DNA of 64,000 nucleotides from Edaphobacter paludis (GTDB taxonomy: Bacteria; Acidobacteriota; Terriglobia; Terriglobales; Acidobacteriaceae), in assembly GCF_039993895.1 (NCBI RefSeq), contig NZ_CP121194.1, forward strand, positions 2,108,001 to 2,172,000. The letters are read 5' to 3'. The notes under the pieces are model-generated. The model saw only the letters and a list, made by a program, of their open reading frames with translations. It was not told the origin of the DNA and did not search any database. Both the position numbers and the translations under genes were made by a program. Below, in pieces: positions 1 to 8,239 of the stretch; within the stretch, counting starts at the first letter, position 1, and each line of letters starts with the position of its first letter.

Positions 1-893
1 CCGGGGCGCTCACCACCATTTGGAATGATGATGGCGAGGGCCTCGAAAACATGAACTGGTACGGGATCCTCTTCGGGGCTGCAGCTTCGTGGCAGAAGGG
101 CGAGTCGTCGATTCCACAGTTCGAAGATTCCTATGCCCAAGTCTTTCATGGCGACATGACCGGCGACTTGAATGAAGCGCAAAAGGAAATGATGCTGGCA
201 CACGATCTGCTGAAGCAACAAGCCAAGACCGGCGATGGCTCGGACGGACTTTTTTGGCTGGATCCCATGAGCAAGGATGGTCAGGTCTACGCCGACAAGA
301 TTCGACCCTATACCCATGAACTCCGTCTGCATGCCGAACGGGCGCTTACCCTCATCGCCGAAGCTCGAGCCGCCGCGCCAGCGCCGCCGAAGACATTCTC
401 GGCCACCGCTGCGCCTTATAACCCTGCCGATGCGTACCCTTCAAATCCAACCAGCTTGCGGGAGACGGATGCGATCGACGCACTCGAATTGGGAGCGCGC
501 CGCATGGACTTTATCGGCCTTAAATTTCAACTAGCCGATGAGATCGCCCAAGGCTACCAACGCGCTTATGACATGCGCATGACCACCGACCACGCGCAGC
601 GCATGGACGTGGCACGCGAGCTTTCTGCCATCAACGGCACCAACGGACGCATCGCCGACCTGCGCGATACTTATTCCCTCATCCGGGATCTCTATCAGCA
701 GGCCTGGCTGCGCTCAAACCGGCCCTATGCCCTTCGCCCTGTGCTTGAGCACTATGACTACACCATTGGGCTCTGGCTCGCCCGCAGCGACAAGATCCGC
801 GTCGCCCAGCGGCAATGGGCCGATAGCCACACTCTGCCGACCGCGGCTGAACTCGATATCCCAGCGCCACCTCCGGCTGCGGCAATTCACTAG
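1..893 (+). CDS. GH20-type beta-N-acetylhexosaminidase, C-terminal part
   Basis: The frame is open from the left edge (first full codon at 3) and stops at 893, so about 296 C-terminal residues are present. The first residues include TTIWNDDGEGLENMNWYGI, which resembles the T-x-W-x-DDGE stretch that follows the active site in family 20 hexosaminidases. The rest is the helical C-terminal extension common in bacterial GH20 proteins. The stop lies 19 nt before the nagA start, so the two genes are probably one transcript: this enzyme would release N-acetylglucosamine from chitin or peptidoglycan fragments and NagA would deacetylate it after phosphorylation. The catalytic Asp-Glu pair is upstream of the window, so activity cannot be judged. 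Confidence 0.75.
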   Translation, partial: GALTTIWNDDGEGLENMNWYGILFGAAASWQKGESSIPQFEDSYAQVFHGDMTGDLNEAQKEMMLAHDLLKQQAKTGDGSDGLFWLDPMSKDGQVYADKIRPYTHELRLHAERALTLIAEARAAAPAPPKTFSATAAPYNPADAYPSNPTSLRETDAIDALELGARRMDFIGLKFQLADEIAQGYQRAYDMRMTTDHAQRMDVARELSAINGTNGRIADLRDTYSLIRDLYQQAWLRSNRPYALRPVLEHYDYTIGLWLARSDKIRVAQRQWADSHTLPTAAELDIPAPPPAAAIH

Positions 894-912
894 CCGGAAT
901 AGACTAATTTTG

Positions 913-2040
913 ATGCCAACTACTCTTACCGGCCGCCGTCTTTGTACTTCGCAAGGTGCTATCGACCATCCCGTCATTGTTATCGACCAGGATGGCTTAA
1001 TTGCCAGCATTCATTCCGATCCAGCAAACTCGTCGGAAGATGTTCTGACTAGCACCTTTTTCGACATCCATACGCACGGCGCGGCTAACTACGACTTAAT
1101 GAATGTCAGCCCCGCTGAACTTGGCGTCATTAACAGGTTTCTCGCTACTAAAGGGGTGGGACACTATCTCGCTACTACTGTCACCGCGCCTATCGACCAG
1201 ACGCTTCGGTCGCTGGACGCCTTGGCCAACGCTGTCGAATCACGCAGCGCCGCCAATGAGGCTCGTCCTATCGGGATCCATCTCGAGGGCCCGTTCATCT
1301 CGCACGCAAGAAAAGGCGTGCACCCCCCAGCCGATATCCTTCCGCCGGACATTGCGCTCTTCGACCGCTTCTACGAGGCTGCTCGGGGGCAGATCCGCAT
1401 CATCACCATCGCTCCCGAGATCCCCGGCGCACTGGCGCTTATTGAACACGCTGCATCGCTAGGAGTAAAGGTCAGCATCGGACACACCGATGCCACTTCC
1501 GAAGAGGCACAGGCCGCCATCGCAGCCGGAGCCCGCAGCGCCACGCATACCTTCAATGCCATGCGTCCTCTTGACCATCGCGCTCCCGGCGTCATCGCCA
1601 CCGTGCTCGACGACGACCGGCTCTTCGCCGAACTAATCTGCGATGGCATCCACGTTGCTCCGGAGGTAGTTCGCCTATGGTTCAAAGCCAAGGGGCCGGA
1701 AAAAGCCATCCTTATAACCGATAGCATGTCGGCTACCGGGATGCCGGACGGGACCTACACCCTGGGAACCTTTCAGGTGCAGGTAAAGGACGGTCGAGCC
1801 ATGGCGAACGGCAGCCTCGCCGGCAGCGTTCTCACGATGGATCGCGCGGTTGCGAATCTACAACGCTTCACCGGATTGCCCCTCGACACGGCCGTCCGGT
1901 TGGCGTCGCACAATCCTGCAGCGCTGCTCGGCCTCGAAGAGGTTATTGGGAACACCGACGCCGGAAAAACCGCAAACTTCAACGTCTTCGATGCCTCGGG
2001 CCAACTCCAGGGCACAATTCTGAACGGTGTTCGTATCTAA
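913..2040 (+). CDS. nagA: N-acetylglucosamine-6-phosphate deacetylase
   Basis: A cytoplasmic amidohydrolase that removes acetate from GlcNAc-6-phosphate, giving glucosamine-6-phosphate. The 375-residue length is normal for NagA. Family landmarks appear in order: FDIHTHG metal-binding motif, EGPFIS with the metal-ligand Glu, SIGHTDAT, THTFNAMRPLDHR, and LITDSMSATG with the catalytic Asp. The frame stays open upstream to 727, but that extension overlaps the hexosaminidase gene and has no family similarity; the ATG at 913 (MPTTLTGRR) fits the usual NagA N terminus. The partner deaminase nagB lies about 40 kb away, at 42.0-42.8 kb, in another operon. Confidence 0.95.
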   Translation: MPTTLTGRRLCTSQGAIDHPVIVIDQDGLIASIHSDPANSSEDVLTSTFFDIHTHGAANYDLMNVSPAELGVINRFLATKGVGHYLATTVTAPIDQTLRSLDALANAVESRSAANEARPIGIHLEGPFISHARKGVHPPADILPPDIALFDRFYEAARGQIRIITIAPEIPGALALIEHAASLGVKVSIGHTDATSEEAQAAIAAGARSATHTFNAMRPLDHRAPGVIATVLDDDRLFAELICDGIHVAPEVVRLWFKAKGPEKAILITDSMSATGMPDGTYTLGTFQVQVKDGRAMANGSLAGSVLTMDRAVANLQRFTGLPLDTAVRLASHNPAALLGLEEVIGNTDAGKTANFNVFDASGQLQGTILNGVRI

Positions 2041-2085
2041 GAATCTCCAACCTCTACCTATTTTCAAACAAATCCGAAAAGGCTT

Positions 2086-3639
2086 TTACTCAGTACTTCC
2101 ATTGTCTTGTGCAGGAAGCATCTGATAACTGACGAAGGCAAGGTGATGGCTATCCGGAGCCCAGGACGGAACATTGATGGTGCCCGAACCGCCAACAAGG
2201 TTCACAAGCACCCTCACCTTTTTGGTATCCAAAGACATGATGCGGAGGGCGATATCTTTGTTTACCGGATGTCCCGTTACCCCCTTTTCGTAACTGAGAA
2301 AGACTATAGATTTTCCATCAGGCGAGGCGTGAGGTGTCCAGTTCGGCAGATCGTCGAAGGTCATCTGCTCCGGATCACTGCCATCTGAGCGCATACGCCA
2401 GATCTGCATACTGCCGCTACGGTCGGAGTTGAAATAGATGTATTTGCCGTCAGGCGAGCAATCCGGATCATCGCTGATGCCGCTGCCGGAGGTCAGAGCT
2501 ATCTCCTCTCCGCCTTCAGCCGGAATAGCGTAGATGTTGCCGGAGCCATGGCTCGGGCGAGTAAAGATGATCTTCTTGGCGTCGGGCGACCAATTGTGAA
2601 AGTACGAGTCGGGATGTTCGGTGACGACGCGCGGCGTTCCTCCGCTGGAGGGAATGATGTAGACGCGGGATTCAGGCTCTCCCGGCATACTGCAACTAAT
2701 GGCCAGCCACTTGCCATCAGGCGAAAGGCCGTGGCTGCCGTTGCACTTCGTGGCAGCGCCAATGTCGAGCGCCTCGGGCGTTCCGCCTGTTACGGGGACC
2801 GTCATAATTTTGCCGTCCTGATTAAAGATCAAAGCCTTTCCATCTCTGGTCCAGTTGGGAGCTTCAACGTGTCCTTGCGTCGTATAGATCACCGTTGCCA
2901 CGCGAGCACTCTCGTCAATGGCAATCGTCTGGAGCGTGCTGTAAAGCGCAAGAGCAGAGGATGCGGCGGGCGTCAGCGTTTTGAGTTCGACGTTGGAGAA
3001 GACAGCCTTTTCCACAACCTTAACATCATGAGAGCAGACTCCAAGGCCGACATAGTATGGCTCGTCGAAATGAAGCTTGATGGACGCGCCCACCTGATGA
3101 AGCGGCTCGCCGTTCCGGCTTAAAAACATGGTGATCGTATCGCCACGCTTTTCGATGCGAATCCTCTTTGGCGACGAGATATTCAACTCAATGTCCTGCG
3201 TTGTCGCGCCCTTCTCTCTTCGATATTGCAACGCCGTCAAGCCTGAACCATGCTGCGCAGCGTCGGCATAGACAACGTCGGCGTCAAGGCTCTGACGAAA
3301 CATCAACAGCGCTTTGCGATGGGGGCTGGGGTTCCTGGTCTTATTGGGAAAATCGATATCAGCCGTCAGCGATACATCGCCAGATACCTTCTTCCAGACG
3401 AAATCAAATCCGTCGACCGTAGACCACAGATTGGCGCCCGCCGAGGTAATCGTGTAGGTGCCCGCGCCCGGATCGTAGACGAAAGTTCCCGGAGGATTTA
3501 CGCTGCCGACGTCGGTACTACCTTCAAAAATGCCCAGGGATTGGGCATTGGTTTGAGACAGGAGCGGCCGAGGTTGAGCGCATACGAGAAATCCTAAAAA
3601 GAGAAGGACTACTAGCCGCCGGCTGGATATTATTAACAT
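2086..3639 (-). CDS. Exported TolB/WD40-like (PD40) beta-propeller protein with N-terminal laminin-G/DUF1349-like domain
   Basis: A 517-residue protein starting at ATG 3639 with a clear signal peptide (MLIISSRRLVVLLFLGFLVC). Residues about 35-215 look like a concanavalin/DUF1349-type beta-sandwich (motifs LTADIDFP, RKALLMFRQ, GLGVCSHD). Residues about 245-510 hold six PD40 blades with the recurring W/S-PDGK pattern: TRDGKALIF, SPDGKWLAI, SPDAKKIIF, SPDGKYIYF, SPDGKSIVF and APDSHHLAF. This architecture is common among periplasmic or surface proteins of Acidobacteriota, and its substrate is not known. It may bind carbohydrate or peptide; no catalytic residues are evident. It is transcribed alone, tail-to-tail with nagA. 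Confidence 0.8.
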   Translation of the reverse strand: MLIISSRRLVVLLFLGFLVCAQPRPLLSQTNAQSLGIFEGSTDVGSVNPPGTFVYDPGAGTYTITSAGANLWSTVDGFDFVWKKVSGDVSLTADIDFPNKTRNPSPHRKALLMFRQSLDADVVYADAAQHGSGLTALQYRREKGATTQDIELNISSPKRIRIEKRGDTITMFLSRNGEPLHQVGASIKLHFDEPYYVGLGVCSHDVKVVEKAVFSNVELKTLTPAASSALALYSTLQTIAIDESARVATVIYTTQGHVEAPNWTRDGKALIFNQDGKIMTVPVTGGTPEALDIGAATKCNGSHGLSPDGKWLAISCSMPGEPESRVYIIPSSGGTPRVVTEHPDSYFHNWSPDAKKIIFTRPSHGSGNIYAIPAEGGEEIALTSGSGISDDPDCSPDGKYIYFNSDRSGSMQIWRMRSDGSDPEQMTFDDLPNWTPHASPDGKSIVFLSYEKGVTGHPVNKDIALRIMSLDTKKVRVLVNLVGGSGTINVPSWAPDSHHLAFVSYQMLPAQDNGSTE

Positions 3640-3917
3640 AAAACCGCCTCAATGAGAATCAATTGCATCCTGCGCACGTCCGTAAATCGCGTTAGCGAAG
3701 ATAGTCAAGGGAAGAAGAAAGGACAGTGCCCCACGCTAATTGAAATTTCCTGAAAAGTGAAATCGTGGACTTGAATCGCTCGGCGCGGCTTCCCATTTCC
3801 AGAATCTAGAATTTTGAATGGGTTTGTGAGTTGGATATGTCTGGATTTTCTGGCAAGACTCTTGAGAAAGGCTTTCACCTGGGCAACGCCAGGAGCCGTT
3901 GCGCTTCCTGCAAGGGT

Positions 3918-6347
3918 TTAAATCTTGGTAATACGACGTGGGGAGGGCCACCCTTCCGGCTCGAAGAATGGCATGCAGGCAGTATGGGGAGCAGACAGCT
4001 CGGCGGCGAGCAGCGCAACTCCCATCTCGCCTTTGTAGAGGCTCTCCGGAGGCAACTTGAACTCCATATAGTTTTCGGAGTTCCATGCTGCGGCGCGGGA
4101 AGCCAGTTCGCGAGCGCGTTCTAACCAGATGTTTTCTCCTGTGTGCTTGTAGAAGTTCAATAGTCCATATGCCTGCCCCGCAAAACCACAACAAAGGTTG
4201 GTGATAGAACTGGGGGTTTCCCACGCGTTCCATGCGGCCTTTTCCGCAATCCGCAGATACGCATCGTTACGGAACCTGCGATGCGCGGCTGTCCATAGGA
4301 AGATATGGCCTGCGGTGCCATTACACCAGCCCGGCATATAGCTTGCCGCACCGCCTTTCCTGCCTTGGGGAAGAACCCAGGGCCAGCGGACACCGCTGCC
4401 CCACGGTTCGGCGCATTCCATGAGCTGTTGCAGTCGTTCCTCCAGCCCGGAGGGTAGTTCTGATCCCGATGACTCATGCCAGCAAAGTGCGGCATACAGA
4501 ATCCCAGCCCAGCCATGCGCAATTCCGGGATAAGTGATCACCGTCCCTTCACGGATTGGAGGCTGTTGTTCAATCTCCTGCCAAACCGACTTCATGGTCT
4601 GATTGCCAAATGCCATCAGCGGGGCGCGAGGCAAAACGTCGCCTTCTTCCAAAGTGTCCAGCAGCAGGGAGCTCACGAGCAACGTGCCGGAGCGGCCCAG
4701 AGCAAGATCGAGGTTGTCGCATGGTTTCTGCGAAGCCGCCATGAAGCCTTCCAACGCGATGGCTTGTGAGGGGACGTCGCACATCGCATGACTTACCAGC
4801 GCGTGCACCGCATGGATTCCGCTCAATGTGTGGTAGGGGGCAATCTGCCCGACGATTTCCGGAGTTATTTCAATTTCGGAGTTGTAGAACGAATCGTTGT
4901 TCTCAGGTTCCGACAGCGCCCGACGACACCACACGTCGGCAAGCGAAAGTAACGCGGCGTCCTGATGTCGACACGCGATGCGATAGAGGGCATAAGCAAC
5001 TCCGGCGGCGCCGTACGTCAACGAAGCCTTGGGCGCAGTAGGTAGACCGGAATTTATAAGGCCTCCGGAGAATCCGACCCGGGCAAGTTCATGTTCCAGC
5101 ACACGGTCCAAAGCCGCCGCATCCACGGTGGTACCGCTCCGGATCCATCCACCCTCCGGCATCGGGGCGCTACTGAAAGCATCGGCAAACTCGGACATTG
5201 AGATAAAGCGCGCAGACGGATCTTTGCTAAGCGCCTTGCCGAGCGCCCTCTCCGCTTCGGGCCAACGAGCCATGTCCCGTCTATCGAACGGTAGGGGCCC
5301 GTCCTCCGCGATCTGGCGCATCATCTCATCTCGTGTCAGGGAGAAATCGATGTAGTTTGTGCCTGTGAGAAGGGAGTAGAGCAACGCGGCCAGAGCATAT
5401 TGCTCGCCAAGCCGACTAGCGGAAGGAGGTTGATTGCCCTGCCGGACCGCTGTTGCATACTCCGGTTCAAAGTAGAACCCAACGCCTCCTCGGTATGGTT
5501 CGCCAAATTGTTGATTTACGTTTTCCTCCCAGGCCAGACCAAAATCGACGATCGTAACCTTATTCGCATCGTCCACCAGAAGGTTGCGGGGATGAATATC
5601 AGAATGCGTAACTCCCTGATCATGCAATCGAGAGTATGCGCGGAGAATGTTGCAACAGAGATCAAATAGCTTACGCTGGGCATCCGCGCTGCGGTCCTGA
5701 CTCAGCATGGCGGCTGCACTTCCCGCATCAACCCCATTGCACCACTCAAGGAGGAGATACCGGCGATCTTCCCATACACCTTCGTCCAGCAGGGCGGGGC
5801 TCACCGAGCCATCCAATCGGCGGAGGATTGCAGCTTCGCGATGAAACATGCGGCTGCTTTCAGGGGGGGCGCCGACGCGCAATATCTTCAACGCAGCTAC
5901 TTGACCGGTTGGGCGCTTGACTTGATAAACCTCGCTATCCTCGAGAGCCTGAAAGCATTGCAGCACTTCGCATCCCGCCACGGTTTCGCCAGCGTGGAAG
6001 GACGGCTGAATCTCCTCAGCGTCGTTGGAGTCGGGTGGAACCAACAATCGCCATGAAATCAGCTGGGTGAGCATGGGAAGAGCATCTTCGAGTGTGTGCT
6101 CCGGGTCGCTTCCCACCGCCCGGCTGTAATAGGCCACGGCCTGACCAATCGTCTTCGGGGTTGCAAACTCACGCAACAAGGCTGCGGATTGCGAATCGAG
6201 AATGCGGGAAGGGGTGCGGGACTGAGGACGCGAGATAGCGAAGTCGCCGTCATTGGCCTCCACTTGCTCGCGCAGTTTAGCTGCAAGTTCCTCAACGGGA
6301 GTGATGATGATGCCTTTGGGCAGAACCCATGGATCGGTGATGCTCAT
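3918..6347 (-). CDS. Protein kinase-LanC fusion (lanthipeptide-synthetase-like, CCG zinc motif)
   Basis: An 809-residue protein in three parts. Residues about 1-110 resemble a PqqD-like peptide-recognition (RRE) fold (ILDSQSAALLREF then LEDALPMLTQLIS); this is an inference. Residues about 115-400 are a protein kinase fold: Lys154 in AALKIL, Glu171, catalytic loop HSDIHPRN (Asp250, Asn255) and DFG at 268-270, so all catalytic residues are present. Residues about 430-790 are a LanC-like alpha-toroid with HGWAGILY, PGWCNGTAG (Cys675) and NLCCGFAG (Cys719, Cys720), giving a three-Cys zinc site as in ProcM-type LanM enzymes. Class III and IV synthetases carry lyase-kinase-cyclase in one chain; here no lyase precedes the kinase, and the adjacent upstream gene may supply it. 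The start overlaps that gene's stop by 4 nt. Confidence 0.8.
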   Translation of the reverse strand: MSITDPWVLPKGIIITPVEELAAKLREQVEANDGDFAISRPQSRTPSRILDSQSAALLREFATPKTIGQAVAYYSRAVGSDPEHTLEDALPMLTQLISWRLLVPPDSNDAEEIQPSFHAGETVAGCEVLQCFQALEDSEVYQVKRPTGQVAALKILRVGAPPESSRMFHREAAILRRLDGSVSPALLDEGVWEDRRYLLLEWCNGVDAGSAAAMLSQDRSADAQRKLFDLCCNILRAYSRLHDQGVTHSDIHPRNLLVDDANKVTIVDFGLAWEENVNQQFGEPYRGGVGFYFEPEYATAVRQGNQPPSASRLGEQYALAALLYSLLTGTNYIDFSLTRDEMMRQIAEDGPLPFDRRDMARWPEAERALGKALSKDPSARFISMSEFADAFSSAPMPEGGWIRSGTTVDAAALDRVLEHELARVGFSGGLINSGLPTAPKASLTYGAAGVAYALYRIACRHQDAALLSLADVWCRRALSEPENNDSFYNSEIEITPEIVGQIAPYHTLSGIHAVHALVSHAMCDVPSQAIALEGFMAASQKPCDNLDLALGRSGTLLVSSLLLDTLEEGDVLPRAPLMAFGNQTMKSVWQEIEQQPPIREGTVITYPGIAHGWAGILYAALCWHESSGSELPSGLEERLQQLMECAEPWGSGVRWPWVLPQGRKGGAASYMPGWCNGTAGHIFLWTAAHRRFRNDAYLRIAEKAAWNAWETPSSITNLCCGFAGQAYGLLNFYKHTGENIWLERARELASRAAAWNSENYMEFKLPPESLYKGEMGVALLAAELSAPHTACMPFFEPEGWPSPRRITKI

Positions 6348-7567
6348 GCAGGATAAGCCTCCGCGTCAAAGCTGCGCTTCTGATCTGTCCCTGCCGGTGT
6401 CCAGGAACGCGTATCGACGCCCTCAAGCTGCAGGCGTCGCAGGGCGAATTGCCATGGCTCAAGCTTAGCCGTGTTCTCCGTACTCGTTGCGATCAACGCC
6501 ACGGCCAGCCGATTCGTCACCCAGAGCCGCCAGCTCTCACGGCCCAGCCAAGGCAACACCTGCCCCTCTGCCGGCGGATCCACTCCCCATGACAGCAAAC
6601 CATCACTACTAAGCTCAGCAGTAAACGGCACCCCCTGTGCCGGGCATCCAACCAATTCCCTCTTTAATTGCTCTGCTGTTGCAATCAAATCCTCGTAGCT
6701 GCTGAAGTAAGCCACCATTTTGTCGGGACGCAGTAATCCCTGGGCGCCTTTGCCGATCTTGAATTGGCGCACTCGGCAGCGGCTCAACACTGCAAGAATA
6801 GTGGGCAAAAACTCTTGGAAGCAGTCCGTTCTAGGACTGATGTATAGTTTGCATCCGATTCTCGTCGGCTTGCCGAAAGCAGTGCGTGAGCCAGAACTGC
6901 GTGATTGCCAGGCAAGCCAGCCTTCGTTAAGGGCAGCGTCGGAGATCTTCGACCACTCGCGATCAAGCAAGTCCTGATTTTTTCCGTTCTGTATGCCCAG
7001 GTACTCGGCAATTCCGTTCGGGCCTGCGAGAGTTTTTTTCCAGAACGGTGAGAGCGGCGTGCGGTTGTAATTGTAGAGGCGGTTGGAGAGGGTCAGGCGA
7101 TCCGTAAGTCCCAGGGCCTGTCCGTAGCGCAGAGCCTCCAGCGAAAGACGCTCGATAAATCCTTCTGCACCGGCAAAGGTAGAAGCGTCTTCATTGCCGG
7201 GGTCGATCAAATCGGCAGCGTCCGCTCCGCAAAGAAATTTGCCATCCTTCTCGACAGCCAGCACGCTGTCAAGAATCAATCGTGTAATCTCCTGGTTGCA
7301 CTGCTCTCCGAGCCTCTCGCGTACATATCCAGGGATCTTCCCCGGCTGCTGTAGCGTCAGGTAGAGCAGAGCGATATCTCGTGAGACCGATTTCGCACCC
7401 AGACCTGACTCCGCCGATGGCTGAAGAAGTCCATAGAAGTCAGGATCCTTCCGGAAGTCTTTCAGCATCTCGCGCTGCTCGGGTGGCAGCCGATCGAACA
7501 ACACTAATTCATATCTCGGGTTCGCTCGGAGCACCCATTCCGAGATGTTCAACAGAGAACTCTTCAT
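6344..7567 (-). CDS. HopA1/OspF-type lyase-like protein, candidate partner of the kinase-LanC enzyme
   Basis: A 407-residue cytoplasmic protein without signal peptide. The N-terminal 230 residues are unrecognised. Residues about 236-360 follow the pattern of HopA1-family and LanKC N-terminal phosphoSer/Thr lyase domains: KLYISPRT, then RQFKIGKG, LRPDKMVAYF, a helix, VPFTAEL, DGLLSWGVDPP and ESWRLW. In class V lanthipeptide systems a separate HopA1-like protein (LanY) acts with a kinase-like and a cyclase protein, which is the nearest known arrangement. The 4-nt overlap with the kinase-LanC gene implies a fixed stoichiometry and joint function. The lyase assignment rests on pattern recognition and is moderate; the protein could instead be a scaffold or an unrelated adapter. 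Confidence 0.55.
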   Translation of the reverse strand: MKSSLLNISEWVLRANPRYELVLFDRLPPEQREMLKDFRKDPDFYGLLQPSAESGLGAKSVSRDIALLYLTLQQPGKIPGYVRERLGEQCNQEITRLILDSVLAVEKDGKFLCGADAADLIDPGNEDASTFAGAEGFIERLSLEALRYGQALGLTDRLTLSNRLYNYNRTPLSPFWKKTLAGPNGIAEYLGIQNGKNQDLLDREWSKISDAALNEGWLAWQSRSSGSRTAFGKPTRIGCKLYISPRTDCFQEFLPTILAVLSRCRVRQFKIGKGAQGLLRPDKMVAYFSSYEDLIATAEQLKRELVGCPAQGVPFTAELSSDGLLSWGVDPPAEGQVLPWLGRESWRLWVTNRLAVALIATSTENTAKLEPWQFALRRLQLEGVDTRSWTPAGTDQKRSFDAEAYPA

Positions 7568-7612
7568 ATCGAAATCGACTCGAGGACAAGGAGGACAAGT
7601 GAGTACTACGCG

Positions 7613-7652
7613 ATTGAGCGGAAGCTATATCCAGACCTAGCTTCCGCTCAAT
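7613..7652 (-). terminator. Strong hairpin between the repeat-peptide gene and the two enzyme genes
   Basis: Two perfect 15-nt arms (ATTGAGCGGAAGCTA at 7613-7627 and its complement at 7638-7652) enclose a 10-nt loop. The hairpin sits 60 nt after the stop of the repeat-peptide gene and 46 nt before the HopA1-like start, all on the minus strand. No U-tract follows it, so it may work as a partial terminator or RNA stabiliser that keeps peptide transcript more abundant than enzyme transcript, as often seen in bacteriocin operons. Confidence 0.6.
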
Positions 7653-7711
7653 TCGCTCCAACAGTTCCCTGTATCAGGAACTACGAAGCGCCCTCGTGTG
7701 CTGCGTGCATG

Positions 7712-8239
7712 TCACTTCGCTTTCTTCCCTTCCTTCGCTTCTTCATCAATGCGGCCTTCGAGATGCTCAATGTCCTTTAGCGCGGCGTTGAGCTGTGCCT
7801 TCACCTCAGCCAGGGCCTCACGTTCGATGCCCTGATAAAGGATCGTTCGATTTTCTGTACCCGCGCAGTAGATGGTTCCCCCGCACGTTACTCTCGTGTC
7901 GAGGCAAGTGTAGGTTCCGAACTTGCAAGGCAGGATTGACGGCGTACAGTGAGTGAGTACGCCGTATGTGCACTGAAGCGAACATAGACAGTGGATCGTC
8001 GGCGGACGGCAAATGACAGTGGGGTGGCAACCGCCTGAGGCGTAGCAACCTCCCGAAGCGTAGCAGCCGCCTGAGGCGTAGCAACCTCCCGAAGCATAGC
8101 AGCCTCCCGATGCATAGCAGCCACCGCCCGATGCATAGCAGCCACCGCCCGATGCGTAACACCCTGCGGTGGGGTTGCAGATGATGGGCCCGCTAACCTT
8201 GGTGATGTCGATCATCAATTCTTTGACGTCGAATGCCAT
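7712..8239 (-). CDS. Cys-rich repeat peptide, candidate substrate (precursor) of the lanthipeptide-like enzymes
   Basis: A 175-residue protein from ATG 8239, preceded by AGAGAGGTGG. Residues 1-26 (MAFDVKELMIDITKVSGPII and following) could be a leader. Residues 27-70 are seven copies of CYASGG, two followed by an extra Gly. Residues 71-131 carry more Cys with nearby Thr/Ser. The 18 cysteines mostly recur every 6 or 7 residues from 21 to 125 (98, 105, 112 and 119 are exactly 7 apart). Residues about 134-175 are charged and helical (ALAEVKAQLNAALKDIEHL), probably a coiled coil. Each CYAS could close a four-residue lanthionine ring. The peptide is much longer than typical lanthipeptide precursors and has a C-terminal helix; a structural Cys-rich repeat protein is the alternative. 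Confidence 0.6.
   Translation of the reverse strand: MAFDVKELMIDITKVSGPIICNPTAGCYASGGGCYASGGGCYASGGCYASGGCYASGGCYASGGCYASGGCHPTVICRPPTIHCLCSLQCTYGVLTHCTPSILPCKFGTYTCLDTRVTCGGTIYCAGTENRTILYQGIEREALAEVKAQLNAALKDIEHLEGRIDEEAKEGKKAK
8030..8161 (-). repeat. Seven tandem 18/21-bp coding repeats (CYASGG units)
   Basis: On the plus strand the units read as variants of gaagcgtagcaacctcc. Five are 18-nt units and two carry one extra Gly codon (21 nt). Synonymous differences between units (gcgtag versus gcatag; cctcc versus cctga) show that the array is not a very recent identical expansion. It lies wholly inside the repeat-peptide gene. Confidence 0.9.

Noticed and set aside
8030..8161. CRISPR-like short repeat array
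   Set aside because: Units are 18/21 bp, contiguous without spacers and keep a reading frame; they encode CYASGG repeats.
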